NCBI GenBank assembly: GCA_937959095.1
Contig: CALGLY010000625.1
Span: 1-16,277, forward strand
Origin: an uncultured Saprospiraceae bacterium
GTDB lineage: Bacteria > Bacteroidota > Bacteroidia > Chitinophagales > Saprospiraceae
Reading direction: 5' to 3'
Length of the DNA stretch: 16,277 nt
Each line of letters begins with the position of its first letter. The stretch's first letter is position 1. Made by a program: the position numbers and the translations under genes. Below are positions 15,669 to 16,277 of the stretch, piece after piece. Below the pieces are notes generated by a model that saw only the letters and a program-made list of their open reading frames with translations, searched no databases and was not told the DNA's origin.

Positions 15669-16277
15669 TTAAGCGGCTGCGTACTGATCTTCGTAATATT
15701 TTTGATAAGCACCTGAGGTTACATTATCTAGCCATTCTTGATTTGATAAGTACCAGTCTATGGTTTTACTTAAACCTGCTCTAAATTGTAAGGATGGTTC
15801 CCAACCTAATTCTTCTTTTAACTTTGTAGCATCAATCGCGTAACGCATATCATGTCCCAGACGATCCGTAACAAATTCTATGAGTTCTTCATAAGTTCCA
15901 CCGCCTTCTCTTGGTCGAATCTCACCGAGAATACGGCAGAGCAATTTCACCAAATCGATGTTCACCCACTCGTTGTCTCCTCCTATATTATAGGTCTCAC
16001 CAATACGTCCTTTTAGTAACACGGCATATAGAGCATCCACGTGATCATCTACATATAACCAATCGCGAATACTTTTCCCTTCGCCATAGATAGGAATACT
16101 TTCTCCTTTTAGTGCCTTTAATACGACAACAGGAACAAGCTTTTCAGGAAATTGATAAGGCCCATAGTTATTGGCACAATGGGTAATGGCAATATCCATA
16201 TTTTTGTAGGTTTGCATGTAGGCACGCACCATCATGTCAGACGCTGCTTTAGATGCAGAATACGGTGTCTTTGCATT
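15669..16277 (-). CDS. rfbB: dTDP-glucose 4,6-dehydratase (partial, 5' end outside window)
   Basis: The frame is open to the right edge, giving the last 202 residues of an extended short-chain dehydrogenase/reductase. The fragment begins with NAKTPYSASKAASD, containing the catalytic Tyr-x3-Lys pair. It continues with THCANNYGPYQFPEKLVPV, the substrate-loop signature of RmlB/RfbB, then GKSIRDWLYVDDH, ETYNIGGDNEW, VTDRLGHDMRYAIDATK and ELGWEP. The enzyme converts dTDP-glucose to dTDP-4-keto-6-deoxyglucose with bound NAD+. The C-terminus YEDQYAAA is reached at a TAA. The N-terminal GxxGxxG dinucleotide motif lies outside the window. It precedes rfbA in the same direction. Confidence 0.95.
   Translation of the reverse strand, partial: NAKTPYSASKAASDMMVRAYMQTYKNMDIAITHCANNYGPYQFPEKLVPVVVLKALKGESIPIYGEGKSIRDWLYVDDHVDALYAVLLKGRIGETYNIGGDNEWVNIDLVKLLCRILGEIRPREGGGTYEELIEFVTDRLGHDMRYAIDATKLKEELGWEPSLQFRAGLSKTIDWYLSNQEWLDNVTSGAYQKYYEDQYAAA

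Noticed and set aside
1..16277. CRISPR arrays, tRNA/rRNA genes, transposases
   Set aside because: No regularly spaced direct repeats, no tRNA-like or rRNA sequence and no transposase or integrase reading frame were seen on either strand.

Overview
This window holds a surface-polysaccharide (capsule or O-antigen) locus, with every recognisable gene on the minus strand, so transcription runs from the right end to the left. The low-GC DNA, Shine-Dalgarno-poor gene starts, a NusG-family paralog beside the locus and a DUF7033-like deacetylase-family protein suggest a Bacteroidota bacterium, perhaps a flavobacterium-like lineage. The genus cannot be fixed from the sequence.

Right part (16277 to about 11909): the 3' part of rfbB and complete rfbA (dTDP-hexose synthesis) are followed by a nested hairpin. 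Then come glmS (glucosamine-6-phosphate for all amino sugars), a strong 14-bp-arm hairpin, and a specialised NusG/UpxY-like elongation factor. Every gap here contains an inverted repeat.

Middle (11908 to 8412): a leader of about 266 bp carries a candidate promoter, a pyrimidine-rich tract, an ops-like word and a perfect 8-bp hairpin. It precedes a fused methyltransferase/pyruvyltransferase-like gene that overlaps a short neuB-type nonulosonate synthase. After neuB is a 298-bp gap containing a 159-bp foldback element that is almost one continuous imperfect palindrome. Its arm differences are tolerated as G-U pairs only in the RNA read in the operon direction.

Left part (8411 to 1): eight tightly packed or overlapping genes. 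They are a neuA-HAD phosphatase fusion, a putative glycosyltransferase, the wbpE/wbpD/wbpB/wbpA set for UDP-2,3-diacetamido-glucuronate, a deacetylase-family gene and a Wzx-type flippase cut by the window edge. Six of these eight appear to start with TTG or GTG.

Working model: glmS feeds UDP-GlcNAc, and the Wbp enzymes make a 2,3-diacetamido uronic acid. NeuB and NeuA-HAD make a CMP-activated nonulosonic acid, probably through a 9-phosphate. RfbA/RfbB make a dTDP-sugar. The pyruvyltransferase-like, methyltransferase and deacetylase-like proteins may decorate the glycan, and Wzx exports it. The NusG paralog probably helps RNA polymerase through the long, hairpin-rich operon. No rfbC/rfbD, hexosamine epimerase (neuC/nanE), polymerase (wzy) or mobile-element transposase is visible.
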